A DNA stretch of 64,000 bases from the NCBI GenBank assembly GCA_963675055.2, contig CAXXJE010000001.1:1-64000 (forward strand), written 5' to 3'. The DNA is from PGYT01 sp963675055. Its GTDB lineage: Bacteria; Bacteroidota; Ignavibacteria; Ignavibacteriales; Melioribacteraceae. Under the pieces are notes generated by a model. That model saw nothing but the letters and a program-made list of their open reading frames with translations. It was not told the DNA's origin and did no database searches. The position numbers were made by a program, and so were the translations under genes. Of this stretch, positions 63,351 to 64,000 are shown in pieces. How positions within the stretch are numbered: the first letter of the stretch is position 1; every line of letters begins with the position of its first letter.

Positions 63351-64000
63351 TCCGGGGGTATATCGTCCACAACCCTTTTCATGGTTAGTGATGAAAAGGT
63401 CCAGTCAATTACCACAACCGGAACTTCAAACGAAGGCTCAACAGGCAGTGATGGCAGCACCGAAGGTGATATTACAGCAACTACCACGACAGGTGTATCC
63501 GTTGAAATTCCATCCGGAACAGTATTAACAACTGATTCAGGAGCTCCGCTTGTTGGTCAGTTAACTACTTCCGTACAAACAGTCCCTTTAGCAACCAATA
63601 ACATTGCAGCTTCCGCATTATCCGACGGGACTACGGGAATAAAACCCGTTATGCAAATAACAATTGAAATTTCCGATGCTTCAGGTAACACCACAACAAA
63701 TATTAGCAATGCTATAGTCGTATACGTACCATTGGATGCTTCTGAAATTAATCCAACGACGGGTGAACCATTCGCAATTGGTGACCCGGTTGCTGCATTC
63801 GCAGATGTTGTAGAGTCAGGTAGTGCGGTTAAAATTGGCGAGGGTGAAATAGTATCCAAAGACAATGGAATTGCAATGAAACTGACTATTACCCCCGAGA
63901 CTATTCTTCGTAAAGTGAGCAAGGTGAATTGGGGCTGGAGTGGTGGTGTTGTTGCAGGTGCAGTTGTAGTTGAGAATAACAATGATGATTTCAATGATCC
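62958..64000 (+). CDS. Lipoprotein, copy 2, truncated by the window edge
   Basis: 347 codons are visible, with no stop before base 64000. The signal and lipobox ('FIATLGIFISSC') and the first 60 residues are almost the same as copy 1. Later parts keep the domain order ('VSVEIPSGTVLTTDSGAPLV', 'IGEGEIVSKDNGIAMKLTI') but have diverged, and the linker and the region after 'RKVSKVNWGWSGG' differ. Four ATG codons cluster at the start; the one at 62958 aligns with copy 1. The missing 3' end prevents comparison of the C-terminal part. Confidence 0.75.
   Translation, partial: MISKKYIAILFIVFIATLGIFISSCDISDPTEGLEVRLKTISRETTVNMFLKDAVDNSVIRQNATVTFEGSNAGLIIDVNNRAQTTFSTSSGFITFSVKDGTSFDAENPFTVSVRLQSSGYNETVKSVSISSGGISSTTLFMVSDEKVQSITTTGTSNEGSTGSDGSTEGDITATTTTGVSVEIPSGTVLTTDSGAPLVGQLTTSVQTVPLATNNIAASALSDGTTGIKPVMQITIEISDASGNTTTNISNAIVVYVPLDASEINPTTGEPFAIGDPVAAFADVVESGSAVKIGEGEIVSKDNGIAMKLTITPETILRKVSKVNWGWSGGVVAGAVVVENNNDDFND

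Noticed and set aside
63206..63994. Long minus-strand open stretches opposite the second lipoprotein gene
   Set aside because: They are shadows of Thr/Ser-rich coding sequence; the plus strand has the signal peptide, lipobox and homology to copy 1.
1..64000. CRISPR array, tRNA, rRNA, riboswitch or insertion sequence with transposase
   Set aside because: I looked through the gaps between genes and saw no regularly spaced repeats, cloverleaf-like sequence, known riboswitch core or transposase motif; a covariance-model scan would be decisive.

Overview
The window looks like a chromosomal segment from a member of the Ignavibacteria or a close relative in the Chlorobi/Bacteroidetes (FCB) lineage. 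This is an inference. It rests on secreted proteins that end in the type IX secretion sorting domain with the 'YPNPFNPATTI' motif and a terminal 'KMLLMK', on a type-B ribosomal protein L31, on Ignavibacteria-style envelope lipoproteins, and on moderate A+T richness. No type IX secretion machinery genes, mobile-element transposases, tRNA, rRNA or CRISPR arrays were seen.

Bases 1-5904 are a compact minus-strand cluster for surface polysaccharide or LPS core. It holds a truncated GT9 heptosyltransferase-like gene, two GT4 and three GT2 glycosyltransferases and an ATP-grasp protein, mostly overlapping or nearly abutting. Bases 5970-14258 carry xerD, a PgpH-type HD phosphodiesterase, a HAD phosphatase, two sodium:solute symporters, a STAS protein and a small unknown protein. 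Bases 14262-31736 are mainly housekeeping: ligA, rodZ-like, rsmB, rpmE2, an ECF sigma factor with a putative anti-sigma partner, holA, an SNF transporter with a previously uncalled MetS-like small subunit, a cyclophilin lipoprotein, uppP, a flippase-like membrane protein, lolA, ftsK, comB, gcvT and a transaldolase. Bases 31816-43529 hold rng and dusB and then the classical translation/RNA operon read as rimP-nusA-infB-rbfA-truB-ribF-rpsO-pnp. Every gene from 1 to 43529 is on the minus strand.

At about 43.6 kb a divergent intergenic region leads to a plus-strand long-chain acyl-CoA synthetase. From 45.7 to 54.6 kb the character changes to accessory DNA: two type IX-secreted proteins (one an M14 zinc carboxypeptidase), a beta-propeller-like lipoprotein, a DUF4870 membrane protein, an A+T-rich transglutaminase-like gene, a remnant of a MATE transporter, and several copies of a palindromic REP-like repeat. 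One of these copies has been absorbed in frame into the carboxypeptidase gene. A 266-bp repeat that includes the last codons of both secreted-protein genes lies at 45734 and 49655.

Bases 54628-59134 return to metabolism and transport on the minus strand: an intact MATE transporter, proC, a dicarboxylate/amino-acid symporter and hemW. The last 4.4 kb are a plus-strand tandem duplication of a two-gene module made of a secreted putative outer-membrane beta-barrel and a lipoprotein. The mature barrels are almost identical while their signal peptides are unrelated, and the second lipoprotein gene runs off the right edge. This tandem surface module is the least explained and most interesting system in the window.
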